From contig NZ_AP021889.1 in assembly GCF_011398355.1 (NCBI RefSeq), positions 1-64,000 on the forward strand: a stretch of DNA of 64,000 nt. Reading direction: 5' to 3'. Both the position numbers and the translations under genes were made by a program. The stretch is from Thiosulfatimonas sediminis (GTDB lineage: Bacteria > Pseudomonadota > Gammaproteobacteria > Thiomicrospirales > Thiomicrospiraceae). Shown here piece by piece: positions 43,961 to 53,664 of this stretch. Every line of letters begins with the position of its first letter. Position 1 is the stretch's first letter. The notes under the pieces were generated by a model. It saw only the letters and a program-made list of their open reading frames with translations, made no database searches and had not been told where the DNA came from.

Positions 43961-44267
43961 GTTTTTATATGCCTTTAACTTTTAAGTATTTCGAGAGAAG
44001 CACTTAAAATTATTATCCATAAATAAAATTAATTTATACTGGACGGAAAATCGATTGTTTCACGCTTTTGGGCGCAAAAAATTCTGCCAATTCAGTGGGG
44101 TCAATAACTGTTTAGCATACGAACTTTTTCGTTTTTCATCGTTGAAAGTGCCTTTTTATCCGGCTTTCAGCGAATTATCCGTGCAATTATTAGTGGATCG
44201 ATTTAGTAAAAAATAGGATAGAGTATATAATTTTGCAAACAATTGATAAAGTCTTAAAGTAGCCTGT
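43961..44267. other. Divergent non-coding region between resB and engB
   Basis: No gene is seen. It must hold promoters for both resB (-) and engB (+). The best engB -10 candidate is TATAAT at 44226-44231, about 37 bp before the ATG, with only a weak -35. An imperfect hairpin, TGAAAG-GCC with GGC-TTTCA (about 44136-44170), lies in the middle. Confidence 0.4.
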
Positions 44268-44912
44268 ATGCAGCATCCCCTATATCAGCAAGCCCAGTAT
44301 CTAAAAAGTGTACCCACCTTGGATTTATGTCCGCCTGAATTACTGTATGAAGTGGCTTTTGCCGGGCGTTCTAATGCCGGTAAGTCGAGTGCTTTAAATG
44401 TAATTACTTCGCAGAAAGCCTTGGCGAGAACCAGTAAAACCCCAGGACGTACGCAGTTAATTAACTTCTTTACCGTGGATGCCGAACGCGCACTAGTCGA
44501 TTTACCTGGCTATGGTTTTGCAAAAGTGAATGTTAAAGTCAAACGTGCTTGGGAAGCTGGATTAAGCGAGTACATTGAAAAGCGCCCCCAATTGAAAGGG
44601 GTTGTACTTTTAATGGATTCGCGTATGCCGCCGACTGAAATCGATATCACAATGCTTGATTGGACCCTAAGCTTAGATCTTCCGGTACATATTTTATTAA
44701 CCAAATCAGACAAATTAAAAAAAGGCCCAGCTAAAGCCAGTTTATTGAAACTTCGACAGCAGTTAAAAGAGCAGTATCCGCATGCTACAGCGCAACTGTT
44801 TTCTTCGTTGAAACGTGATGGGTTGGTTGAAGTTTGGCAAAAGTTAGATAGTTGGTTTGAATATCAGCGCCCAGAAAAAGCGGAGGAGTCGCCATTGGTA
44901 ATGAGCGATTAA
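44268..44912 (+). CDS. engB: Ribosome biogenesis GTPase EngB (YihA/YsxC)
   Basis: This essential-type GTPase acts in 50S ribosome assembly. The 214-residue protein has the GTP-binding motifs in order: GRSNAGKSS (G1), the TPGRTQLINFF switch, DLPGYGFAK (G3), LLTKSDKLKKGP (G4), and SSLKRDGL (G5). Full length. It stands alone before a strong terminator. Confidence 0.95.
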   Translation: MQHPLYQQAQYLKSVPTLDLCPPELLYEVAFAGRSNAGKSSALNVITSQKALARTSKTPGRTQLINFFTVDAERALVDLPGYGFAKVNVKVKRAWEAGLSEYIEKRPQLKGVVLLMDSRMPPTEIDITMLDWTLSLDLPVHILLTKSDKLKKGPAKASLLKLRQQLKEQYPHATAQLFSSLKRDGLVEVWQKLDSWFEYQRPEKAEESPLVMSD

Positions 44913-44932
44913 TTTTGTATCGATAATTTTTA

Positions 44933-44971
44933 CCCATAAAAAAACCGACATTTTGTCGGTTTTTTTATGGG
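44933..44971. terminator. Bidirectional terminator after engB
   Basis: A perfect 17-bp stem (44933-44949 and 44955-44971) has a CCGAC/GTCGG core flanked by seven A and seven T. It serves engB and the convergent outer-membrane protein gene. Confidence 0.93.
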
Positions 44972-45054
44972 TTGTTACTTAGTAGACAATGCTGAATAGG
45001 CGACAAAAATAAATCGGCATTAGCTTCTGCCATTTTGGTTTATTTTTTGTCTGC

Positions 45055-45774
45055 TTAGAAACGGTATCCAGCTTTAATTGAGTAGTTGTTGTTATCGCCA
45101 ATTTGGTTATAACCAAACAAAATATCAAATGCAAATAGGTTGATATTTAACCCGGCAGAGACTTTCATCAAGGTCGGTTTTTCTTCTTTTAAAGTGGTAT
45201 TTAAGATAGGGTCAACCATCGAGGTAACCATGCCGATATTGGCATAAGGGGTGATATTCGCAAAACCTTTAGAAACACCAAAATCTACACCAAATGATTG
45301 GTAGTCTAAAGCGTCGATACCCGAGGTTTGTGAGTACTGACCGCCAACACTAAAACTTGGGTAAGCAACACCGCCTTCTAAGATGGCATAGCGTAATTCA
45401 CCGCTGATGCTGGAGGCATCACTGTCTAGTAATTTGCTGTATTGCACACCAATATCAAACCCGCCAGGTAAGCCTTTTTGGGCATTTACGGTGACTAAAT
45501 TGACACGGTGATTGTTGTCAGTTTGTTGGTTATTTAATTTGAATTTGGATTCGGCTGATGTAGCGCTGATACCAATATCAAATCCTAAAACCCCCAGTGG
45601 TTCACCCGGCAATAAAGTTTTGAATGCAAATACATTGGTTACGCTTTCAGCGAAATCGGCAAATTGCGCCTGATTCAGATTAACGCTGTTAATATCATTG
45701 TCACCAGCAATTGCTTGATTACCATTAAGCGCACTCAATGTAAGTGCTGCAACTATAAATTTACGCGTTAACAT
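45055..45774 (-). CDS. Putative outer-membrane protein
   Basis: The 239-residue protein has a signal peptide (MLTRKFIVAALTLSALNGNQAIA, cleavage before GDN) and a mature part of amphipathic strands with many G, S, N and aromatic residues. It ends SIKAGYRF, a C-terminal outer-membrane barrel signal. I do not recognise a transport or adhesion family. An inverted repeat AGTGGTA/TACCACT (45800-45806 and 45831-45837) in its leader may affect expression. It follows polA on the same strand after 237 bp. Confidence 0.6.
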   Translation of the reverse strand: MLTRKFIVAALTLSALNGNQAIAGDNDINSVNLNQAQFADFAESVTNVFAFKTLLPGEPLGVLGFDIGISATSAESKFKLNNQQTDNNHRVNLVTVNAQKGLPGGFDIGVQYSKLLDSDASSISGELRYAILEGGVAYPSFSVGGQYSQTSGIDALDYQSFGVDFGVSKGFANITPYANIGMVTSMVDPILNTTLKEEKPTLMKVSAGLNINLFAFDILFGYNQIGDNNNYSIKAGYRF

Positions 45775-45799
45775 TTTAAAACCTCAAAAATTATTTTGC

Positions 45800-45837
45800 A
45801 GTGGTACGTAATTTTTACCCTGCCTAAGCATACCACT
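45800..45837 (-). promoter_or_regulatory. Leader inverted repeat of the outer-membrane protein gene
   Basis: AGTGGTA and TACCACT (7 bp each) are separated by 24 nt, 26 bp upstream of the ATG. As RNA this would form a stem just before the ribosome site. The purpose is unknown. Confidence 0.35.
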
Positions 45838-45947
45838 TATTCTAATCTTTTAATTATACTTTTATTTTATGGTTCATAAAACAGTAAATGCTAATGTATG
45901 ACGGTTTTTAAAGTTAAAAGTTGCATTTTTGATTGTTAAAAGCGTAA

Positions 45948-45968
45948 CAGCCATTTAAAAAATGACTG
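45948..45968 (-). terminator. Hairpin after polA
   Basis: On the minus strand CAGTCATTT and AAATGGCTG form a 9-bp stem (one G.T) around TTT, 44 bp after the polA stop. No T-run follows, so it is a weak terminator candidate. Confidence 0.4.
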
Positions 45969-46011
45969 CTTATAAAAAATATTTACGATAGAAAATGCGC
46001 TTTATTCAACC

Positions 46012-48828
46012 TTAATGAGCCTGTTCCCAGTTGTCGCCAATGCCAATTTCAACCAACAATGGGACTTCTAATGCCATTGCGGATTCCATTAACTGTTTAA
46101 TGGTTTCTTGTGTAGCGGGAATATCTTTTTCGGCAACTTCGAACACCAGTTCATCGTGCACTTGCATAATCATTTGCACATCTAATGGACTTTGCGCTAA
46201 CCATTTATCAATCGTAATCATCGCTGTTTTGATGATATCCGCGGCAGTACCTTGCATTGGTGCATTAATTGCCGTACGTTCTGCGTATTGGCGTAATTGT
46301 CCATTGCTTGATTTAATGTCTGGCAGATACAAGCGACGACCACTTAAAGTTGAGACATAACCGTTTTCTTTGGCTTGCTCTTTGGTTTGTTGCATATAAT
46401 CCAACACCCCAGGATAGCGGGCAAAATACAGATTAATATAATCCTGTGCGACATCTCGCGGCACATTTAATTGCTTAGCCAAACCGAACGCAGACATTCC
46501 GTATATCAGACCAAAGTTAACCGCTTTTGCGCTTCGTCTCTGTTCCGTTGTGACGCTCTCTAAGGGAACGCCGAAAATTTCCGCAGCAGTGGCTTGGTGA
46601 ACATCTTTACCAGTCGAAAACGCAGTTAACAATCCCTTGTCGGCTGATAAATGGGCCATGATACGCAGTTCTATCTGAGAATAGTCAGCCGCTAAAATTT
46701 TATAACCTGGGCGAGGAATAAAGGCGTGACGAATCCGGCGACCTTCAGCAGTACGCACTGGAATATTTTGTAAATTTGGTTCAGTCGAAGACAAGCGTCC
46801 AGTTGAAGCAACCGCTTGTTGGTAAGAAGTATGGATGCGGCCAGTTTTAGGATTAATCTGTTTTGGCAGGGAATCGGTGTAGGTGGATTTCAGTTTCGCT
46901 AAACTGCGGTACTCTAAAATCAACGTCGGCATTTCATGGCCGTCTTCTGCCAATTGTGCCAATACCGGTTCTGCAGTCGACGGCACGCCTTTAGGGGTTT
47001 TCTTGATAACTGGTAAGGCCAGGTTCTCAAACAAAATCGTTTGCAGTTGTTTTGATGAGTTTAAATTGAATTTAGTGCCAGCAATAAGATGCGCTTGCTG
47101 TTCTAATTCATCGAGTTTTATGGTCAGTTCTTCGCTTTGTTGAGCAAGCATGGCCGTATCCACCAATACACCGTTATGCTCAATACGTGCCAGTACGGGC
47201 ATTAGTGGCATTTCGATTTCGGTCAATACTTTGGCTAATTCTGGTTGTTGTTGTAATTGTGGCCAAAGCGTTTGATGCAGTTGTAAGGTAATTTCAGCAT
47301 CCTCTGCTGCATAATTTGCGGCAGTATCGATATCGATTTGGTTAAAGGTAAGTTGTTTTTTACCCTTGCCAGCGACTTCTTCAAAGTGAATTGTTTTACG
47401 CCCAAGATATTTCAGTGCTAAGTCGTCCATATTGTGACGGGTGGCAACACTGTTGAGTGTGTAAGATTCAAGCATCGTATCAAACTGCATCCCTTGCAGT
47501 GTAATTCCATGGTTTTGGAGAACGTGCCAGTCGTATTTTAAATTTTGTCCAACTTTCTGAATTTTGGCATCTTCCAAAATTGGTTTTAAAGCATTTAGCA
47601 CCATTTTGCGCTCAAGTTGCACTGGTGCATCTGGGTAGTCATGTGCCAATGGAATGTAACAAGCGTACATTTTATTATCGCGATTGACGGCTAAACAAAC
47701 GCCAACGATTTCAGCCTGCATTTGATTGAGCGACGTGGTTTCGGTATCAATCGCAAATAGATCGGCTTGCTGAATCCATTGCAGCCATTGGTCGAATTGC
47801 GTTTGGGTAAAGAGTGTCTGATATTGTGCTGGGTTATTTGCCTCAACAGCGAGTGCTTCTGTCGTTGTCTCGGCTGTTGGGGTATTTTTCTTTTGCAGGG
47901 TTTGGCTGTGGGCACGTGCGCCATTATTTTTGCTAAAAGGCATTTCGCCTTGAGTGACTTGCCCTAACCAAGTACGTAGCTCGTATTCGCTAAATAGCTC
48001 TTTTAATTGAGCCATATCAGGCGATCCACGGGTAATATCCGCCAGTCCAATTGGTAATTCACAATCTAATTTTATGGTGGTTAATTGTCGTGAAAGTTCG
48101 AGTTGTTCTAGATTATTGCGCAAATTTTCGCCAATCTTGCCTGTAATCATTGATGCGTTCGCGACCAAATTATCAATGTTTCCAAAGCCGTTTAGCCATT
48201 TAACAGCGGTTTTAGGGCCACATTTTGGGATACCAGGAATGTTATCCGAACTGTCGCCCATCAGCGCAAGGTAATCAATAATCTGGTCAGGACGCACGCC
48301 AAATTTATCGACTACACCTTGCGGAGTCATTAATGTATCGGTCATGGTGTTAATCAAGGTGACGTGTTCATTGACCAGTTGTGCCATGTCTTTATCACCA
48401 GTGGATATCAACGTATCGTGTTGGGCAAGCGTGGCTTGATGCGCTAAGGTGCCCATCACATCATCGGCTTCCACACCTTCAATAACCAATAATGGTAGGC
48501 CAAGTGCTTTAACGATCTGATGAATTGGTTCAATTTGGCTGCGTAATTCATCAGGCATCGGTGGACGATGCGCTTTATATTGCGAATACATTTTATGTCG
48601 AAACGTTGGGCCTTTGGCGTCAAAAATAACCGCCATTTTTTCTGGCTGATACTGTTCGAGTAGTTTACCGAGCATATTGATGACGCCAAAAATCGCTCCG
48701 GTAGCTTGACCTTTTGAATTAGAAAGTGGCGGCATAGCGTGAAAAGCGCGGAACAGATAAGATGAGCCGTCAACTAAGATAAAAGGGCTATTTGGGTTGA
48801 TTGGAAAATCGATTTTGGAATCAGTCAT
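46012..48828 (-). CDS. polA: DNA polymerase I
   Basis: It fills gaps and removes RNA primers during replication and repair. The 938-residue protein has all three domains. The 5'-3' exonuclease (about 1-300) has VDGSSYLFRAFHA and VEADDVMGTLA. The 3'-5' proofreading domain (about 340-530) has FAIDTETTSL and YAAEDAEITLQL. The polymerase (about 540-938) has motif A ADYSQIELRIMAH, motif B RRSAKAVNFGLIYG and motif C MQVHDELVFEV. The key acidic residues are present, so all activities should be intact. Its usual genomic neighbour engB is close by. Confidence 0.98.
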   Translation of the reverse strand: MTDSKIDFPINPNSPFILVDGSSYLFRAFHAMPPLSNSKGQATGAIFGVINMLGKLLEQYQPEKMAVIFDAKGPTFRHKMYSQYKAHRPPMPDELRSQIEPIHQIVKALGLPLLVIEGVEADDVMGTLAHQATLAQHDTLISTGDKDMAQLVNEHVTLINTMTDTLMTPQGVVDKFGVRPDQIIDYLALMGDSSDNIPGIPKCGPKTAVKWLNGFGNIDNLVANASMITGKIGENLRNNLEQLELSRQLTTIKLDCELPIGLADITRGSPDMAQLKELFSEYELRTWLGQVTQGEMPFSKNNGARAHSQTLQKKNTPTAETTTEALAVEANNPAQYQTLFTQTQFDQWLQWIQQADLFAIDTETTSLNQMQAEIVGVCLAVNRDNKMYACYIPLAHDYPDAPVQLERKMVLNALKPILEDAKIQKVGQNLKYDWHVLQNHGITLQGMQFDTMLESYTLNSVATRHNMDDLALKYLGRKTIHFEEVAGKGKKQLTFNQIDIDTAANYAAEDAEITLQLHQTLWPQLQQQPELAKVLTEIEMPLMPVLARIEHNGVLVDTAMLAQQSEELTIKLDELEQQAHLIAGTKFNLNSSKQLQTILFENLALPVIKKTPKGVPSTAEPVLAQLAEDGHEMPTLILEYRSLAKLKSTYTDSLPKQINPKTGRIHTSYQQAVASTGRLSSTEPNLQNIPVRTAEGRRIRHAFIPRPGYKILAADYSQIELRIMAHLSADKGLLTAFSTGKDVHQATAAEIFGVPLESVTTEQRRSAKAVNFGLIYGMSAFGLAKQLNVPRDVAQDYINLYFARYPGVLDYMQQTKEQAKENGYVSTLSGRRLYLPDIKSSNGQLRQYAERTAINAPMQGTAADIIKTAMITIDKWLAQSPLDVQMIMQVHDELVFEVAEKDIPATQETIKQLMESAMALEVPLLVEIGIGDNWEQAH

Positions 48829-49042
48829 TGAGTCACTCTTATGCGAGAGACTTTTTGTATTGTGCAGAATGCGGTAAAAAGCTGAAAATTTTCCTTAAAA
48901 ACAGAGCCCAGCAGCCTATTAAGCGCGTGTTTTGCTTTGTAATGAGAAAATTTTTCGCATTTTCAGTCCGAGTTCTGACTCGTACAAAGGTCTCGTGGTA
49001 AAATTTGCCAAATCATTTTAGCGAATTACGAGATATTACTCT

Positions 49043-49993
49043 ATGTCTGTCTATACCGTCGTTGAACAAAGCGATTTGGTCGAATTTTTACAAGATTATT
49101 CTGTCGGCGAACTGGCCGATTTCCAAGGCATTAGTGCCGGCATTGAAAACACCAATTATTTTGTCAATACCCTGCAAGATGGGCAGACTCGCCAGTTTGT
49201 TTTGACAATTTTTGAGCATCATAGTTTTGCAGAACTGCCGTATTTCTTAAATATTATGGCGTTTATGGCAGAGCATGAAATTCCGACAGCGCACCCGATA
49301 AAAACGCTTTCTAACGGCTATTTGAAAGAATTAAAAGCGAAGCCGGCGGCGTTGGTTGAGCGTTTGAAGGGCGGCGGTGTTGATCATCCAAACGACATAC
49401 AGTGTTCGGTAATGGGTGAGTATTTAGCCCGTTTTCATCAAGCAGGTCAGGATTTCAGTGATTTTCGTCCAAATGATCGTGGTCTGGATTGGATGGTTTC
49501 AACTTACCAATTAATTCAGCAGTATCTTCCAAGCGATGAGCAGGCGATGATTGAAGCCGAATTGGCGTACCAAGCGCAAATTGATTGGGCGCATCTGCCT
49601 TCTGGGGTGATTCATGCGGATCTTTTTTGTGATAACGCGCTTTTTTCCGGCAATCAACTGTCCGGTATTATTGACCTTTATTACGCTTGTAATGCGGCAT
49701 TTTTGTATGATTTGGCTGTCATGGTCAATGACTGGTGTCGAATTAATGAAGGCGACGTGGAAAATATTCATTTTGACGCGACTAAAGTCGAACAGATGGT
49801 GCACGCGTATCGTCAGCAAAGACCGTTAAGTGAAGAAGAAGAACAGGCTTGGCCGGCGGCACTGCGTTTAGCAGCACTGCGTTTTTTCCTGTCGCGCTTA
49901 AAAGATAAGCATATGCCGCGCGAAGGCGAAATGACGCAAATTAAAGACCCGAATGTCTTTAAGCAAGTACTTCGTATTCATCGTCAGGCGTAA
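49043..49993 (+). CDS. thrB: Homoserine kinase, APH-fold type
   Basis: It phosphorylates homoserine in threonine synthesis. The 316-residue protein belongs to the aminoglycoside phosphotransferase-like ThrB group: ISAGIENTNYFV near the start, the catalytic loop GVIHADLFCDN (D in the HxDxxxxN pattern) and the metal motif GIIDLYYAC. GHMP-type ThrB looks different. It is 5 bp upstream of tsaC, an operon in which both genes concern threonine (synthesis and its use in tRNA modification). Confidence 0.92.
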   Translation: MSVYTVVEQSDLVEFLQDYSVGELADFQGISAGIENTNYFVNTLQDGQTRQFVLTIFEHHSFAELPYFLNIMAFMAEHEIPTAHPIKTLSNGYLKELKAKPAALVERLKGGGVDHPNDIQCSVMGEYLARFHQAGQDFSDFRPNDRGLDWMVSTYQLIQQYLPSDEQAMIEAELAYQAQIDWAHLPSGVIHADLFCDNALFSGNQLSGIIDLYYACNAAFLYDLAVMVNDWCRINEGDVENIHFDATKVEQMVHAYRQQRPLSEEEEQAWPAALRLAALRFFLSRLKDKHMPREGEMTQIKDPNVFKQVLRIHRQA

Positions 49994-49998
49994 ACTAA

Positions 49999-50547
49999 AT
50001 GGCGCAGATTACGCTTGTGCAAGCGGTACAACAATTGCAAGCAGGGCAAGTGATTGCTTATCCAACCGAGGCGGTTTATGGCTTGGGTTGTGATCCATTT
50101 AATCAAACGGCTATGCAAACCTTGCTTCACGTGAAGCAGCGTCCTTTGGAAAAGGGGGTGATTTTAATTGCTGCCAGTATTGAGCAAATATTGCCTTTGG
50201 TTAAATTGCAAGGCGAACCTTGGCAAGCTGCGGTTGAACGAACTTGGCCGGGGCCGGTGACTTGGGTTTTACCGGTTCAAAAGATATTACCGATTTGGAT
50301 AACCGGTGGGCGCGATACCGTTGCGGTTAGGGTAACTGCACATCAAGATGTGCAGCAGCTTTGTAGTGCTTTTGGCGGGCCTTTAATATCAACCAGTGCC
50401 AATCTTACTGGCTCTGAACCGGCGCGTTCCTGCCAAGAGGTTGCCGCGATTTTCGCTGAACAGCTTGATTGTTTACAAGGTGAATTAGGGCAGCTTAGCC
50501 AACCAACTCAAATTTTCGATGCTTCAAGTGGAAGGCAGTTGCGTTAA
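49999..50547 (+). CDS. tsaC: L-threonylcarbamoyladenylate synthase TsaC
   Basis: It makes threonylcarbamoyl-AMP from threonine, bicarbonate and ATP for the t6A base of ANN-reading tRNAs. The 182-residue YrdC-type protein has IAYPTEAVYGLGCDPFN, HVKQRPLEKGVILIA and GGPLISTSANLTGSEPARS, and is of the short TsaC type. It ends just before repeat copy C. Confidence 0.94.
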   Translation: MAQITLVQAVQQLQAGQVIAYPTEAVYGLGCDPFNQTAMQTLLHVKQRPLEKGVILIAASIEQILPLVKLQGEPWQAAVERTWPGPVTWVLPVQKILPIWITGGRDTVAVRVTAHQDVQQLCSAFGGPLISTSANLTGSEPARSCQEVAAIFAEQLDCLQGELGQLSQPTQIFDASSGRQLR

Positions 50548-50555
50548 CTTTAATC

Positions 50556-50657
50556 CGTTCCGATAGACCGCGAATTGACTGCAAACAGCCCACCTTGGTT
50601 AGCTAAGCTCTTCTGTTTCTTTTGTGCCTAAAGCCATTTGGATTTGTTTTCCTTAGA
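50556..50657 (-). repeat. Interspersed intergenic repeat, copy C
   Basis: On the minus strand it reads AAAACAAATCCAAATGGCTTTAGGCAC..., CAAGGTGGGCTGTTTGCAGTCAATTC, matching copy D at its start (18 of 24) and copy A in the middle (TTTGCAGTCA). It fills the gap between the tsaC end and the protease gene end, 7 bp after the protease stop. It lacks the internal hairpin block, so it is a short copy. Confidence 0.55.
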
Positions 50658-50664
50658 GTAACGG

Positions 50665-51501
50665 CTATTTGAATTGCTTTTTAGCAGCCAAATACAAAGG
50701 CTCTACTTTTTTAGCGTATTTTTGCAAATCTTGAATACGAGAGTCATGCGAAGGGTGGGTGCTTAATAGTTCGGGTGTTTTTCCGCCTTCGGTAGCTTTG
50801 CCCATTTTTTGCCATAGCGAAATGGCGGCATAAGGATCATAACCGGCGCGTGCCGCGAGCTCAACGCCAATACGGTCGGATTCGGTTTCATGTGTGCGAC
50901 TATTGGGAAGTGTCAGGGTGACATTCATCGCTAAGGAGGTTAAATCCATACCGACTTGTCCCATGCCTGTCACCGCACCTAAAACCGCTAGACCAGTTTG
51001 TTGTGCAACTTGTTGCGAGGCACGTTCACGGCTGTGTTCGCGCAATGCGTGCGCCATTTCATGTCCCATAATAGCGGCAATTTCTGCATCGGTAAGGTTC
51101 AATTTTTCAATAATGCCGGTGTAAAAGGCGATTTTTCCGCCAGGCATACACCAAGCATTGAGTTGCTCTGATTCCAAAACATTCACTTCCCAGTCCCATT
51201 TTGGCGCATCGGCACGGAAAACGCCGGTTTGTGGTATTAAACGGTCGGCTATAAGACGAACCCGCTTAGTAAGTTTGGGGTTGGTGTTAAGGGTTTTTTC
51301 TTCTTTGGCTTTACCCAAGACTTCAGCATAAGCGGCTTTGCCGCCTTGCATAATCTGCTCTTCAGAGACCAACATAAGTTGGGTACGCTCTATGCCAACG
51401 GTTCCTTTTTGGGTGGTTGCTGTGCCGCAACCGCTAAGGCTACTTGCCGCAAGCAGAATGGTGGCGCTGATAAAGAAAGGTTTTTGGTTCAGTTTGATCA
51501 T
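50665..51501 (-). CDS. M48-family metalloprotease lipoprotein
   Basis: This periplasmic zinc protease is similar to LoiP/YcaL-type proteins that help with outer-membrane quality control. The 278-residue protein has a lipoprotein signal with lipobox LSGC (C25), the zinc motif HEMAH, and a downstream ETESDRIGVELAARAGYDP glutamate region. Only the catalytic domain is present, without TPR repeats. Its ATG overlaps the stop of the upstream DUF4197 gene (ATGA). Confidence 0.9.
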   Translation of the reverse strand: MIKLNQKPFFISATILLAASSLSGCGTATTQKGTVGIERTQLMLVSEEQIMQGGKAAYAEVLGKAKEEKTLNTNPKLTKRVRLIADRLIPQTGVFRADAPKWDWEVNVLESEQLNAWCMPGGKIAFYTGIIEKLNLTDAEIAAIMGHEMAHALREHSRERASQQVAQQTGLAVLGAVTGMGQVGMDLTSLAMNVTLTLPNSRTHETESDRIGVELAARAGYDPYAAISLWQKMGKATEGGKTPELLSTHPSHDSRIQDLQKYAKKVEPLYLAAKKQFK

Positions 51502-52256
51502 TTTTGAAACACTTTTTTCAGAAGTTCAGTGGTTTGTTTTGCAGGGTCTTCACGAATCGCTTTTTCTTGTTCCGCTAAATACAAAAAAATGCTATCGATG
51601 CCTTTGTCCAAAACGTGTTGTTGTAAGTCAGCATTAATGTTTGGTACCAATGGGTAGCTTTGGTATTTTGCGCGGATTTGTTCATAAACTTGTAAAGCTC
51701 CGACCTCTTGTAATTTCGCATTCACTATGGGCCCCATTTGCGTACGAATTTTGTCGGCGGTTTTACTTTTTAGGTATAGAGTCGCCGAGTCGTCAGCACC
51801 TTGATAAATTTTACGAACATCATCAAACGACATCTCTTGAATGGCATTCATAAAAAGGGCTTTTGCTTGTGGTGTCGCTTCTTCCGCAGCTTGGTTAAGT
51901 TTAAGTTCTAAGTTATCGGTCAGTTGGCCATAACCAAAACGATCCAGCATTTTATGGACGCTTTGTAAGCTACTTGGTAGGCTGATGTGCGCCTTGGGAT
52001 CAAGATTAAAGCCGTTTTCCACCCCAAGTTTAGCAATGACGTTTTCCGCTCCAATATTCAGCGCTTGGCGAAACGCCTTCTGTAGCTCCTCGGCACTGAA
52101 CTGGGATGACATATCGTTGGCTGTGCTATCGTCATTTTGCTGCGAAGTTTGCATCTCTTTATACATATCAACGCCTTTTTCCCACCAATTGGCGTGAGCC
52201 ACTTGGCTGCTCAGCAATAAGCAGCTTAATCCAGCCATCATCAAATGTTTTTTCAT
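51498..52256 (-). CDS. DUF4197 periplasmic protein
   Basis: The 252-residue protein has a signal peptide (MKKHLMMAGLSCLLLSSQVAHA, cleavage before NWW) and the DUF4197 pattern: LQKAFRQALNIGAENVIAKLG, HISLPSSLQSV, LELKLNQAAEEATPQAKALFMNAIQEMSFDDVRKIYQGADDSATLYLKSKT, YIVDKGIDSIF-like LDKGIDSIFLYLAEQEKAIREDPAKQTTELLKKVF. Mostly helical. Function unknown. Coupled with the M48 protease gene by a 4-nt overlap. Confidence 0.85.
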   Translation of the reverse strand: MKKHLMMAGLSCLLLSSQVAHANWWEKGVDMYKEMQTSQQNDDSTANDMSSQFSAEELQKAFRQALNIGAENVIAKLGVENGFNLDPKAHISLPSSLQSVHKMLDRFGYGQLTDNLELKLNQAAEEATPQAKALFMNAIQEMSFDDVRKIYQGADDSATLYLKSKTADKIRTQMGPIVNAKLQEVGALQVYEQIRAKYQSYPLVPNINADLQQHVLDKGIDSIFLYLAEQEKAIREDPAKQTTELLKKVFQK

Positions 52257-52399
52257 AAACTTATTCCTTGGGCAAATGTTTAGAAAGGATAATCGGCACG
52301 ATGGATAACGGCAATAGCTAAGGATAAAAATTTGCTGGCAAAAATATTGATTTAAGCTTAAAAGTGGTTGTTAGAATAAGGCACGATAAAAAATATTGA

Positions 52400-53356
<957 letters not shown>

Positions 53357-53365
53357 TTAGAGTGA

Positions 53366-53498
53366 CGCAGAATAAGGTTAATTGACTTTAGGCAGAGAAT
53401 AATTGGATTGCAGCAAAGCGGCTATTTGTCGTTATGTCGATACTTGCCAAAAACAGGCAATATCGCGCTGAAGTCAATCGGGACTGGTCTTGTGTCTC
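53366..53498 (+). repeat. Interspersed intergenic repeat, copy B
   Basis: This starts CGCAGAATAAG, includes CTTTAGGCAGAGAATAATTGG, TTATGTC and a hairpin (CGATA-C-TTGCC and GGCAATATCG, 53438-53464), then GCTGAAGTCAATCGGGAC and TGTGTCTCT. Its ends form an inverted repeat (AATTGACTTTAGGC at the left; GATTGACTTCAGC in the reverse complement of the right). It is about 37 bp shorter than copy A in the middle. It lies between hemF and the Fur-like sites of the iron operon. Confidence 0.65.
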
Positions 53499-53533
53499 TT
53501 CAGCAGTGTCAAAGCCAGATAATTAATAAAAAC

Positions 53534-53643
53534 TATTATCATTTAGGTTTTGTGCAAAAAATTAAATGATGCTTTGTCTCAATTGATATTGAAAACAATT
53601 CTTATTTAATTTAATATTCGAGTTGTTAATTATTATCATTTAG
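53534..53643 (+). promoter_or_regulatory. Promoter with two Fur-like sites before the iron operon
   Basis: A 13-bp direct repeat TATTATCATTTAG occurs at 53534-53546 and 53631-53643; ATTATC is the Fur hexamer read in reverse. Between them are a good -35 (TTGAAA, 53589-53594) and -10 (TAATAT, 53612-53617) at 17-bp spacing. The second site sits near the expected start of transcription. The ATG of the ATPase gene is at 53665. Iron repression by Fur is inferred. Confidence 0.6.
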
Positions 53644-53664
53644 ATATAGAAGCTGGAAAATCAG

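Noticed and set aside
44930-45050. Possible extra copy of the repeat family in the engB downstream region
   Set aside because: Only the strong terminator hairpin is present; none of the family blocks (CAGAATAA, GTCATGTC, GTCAAT-GGGA) occur.
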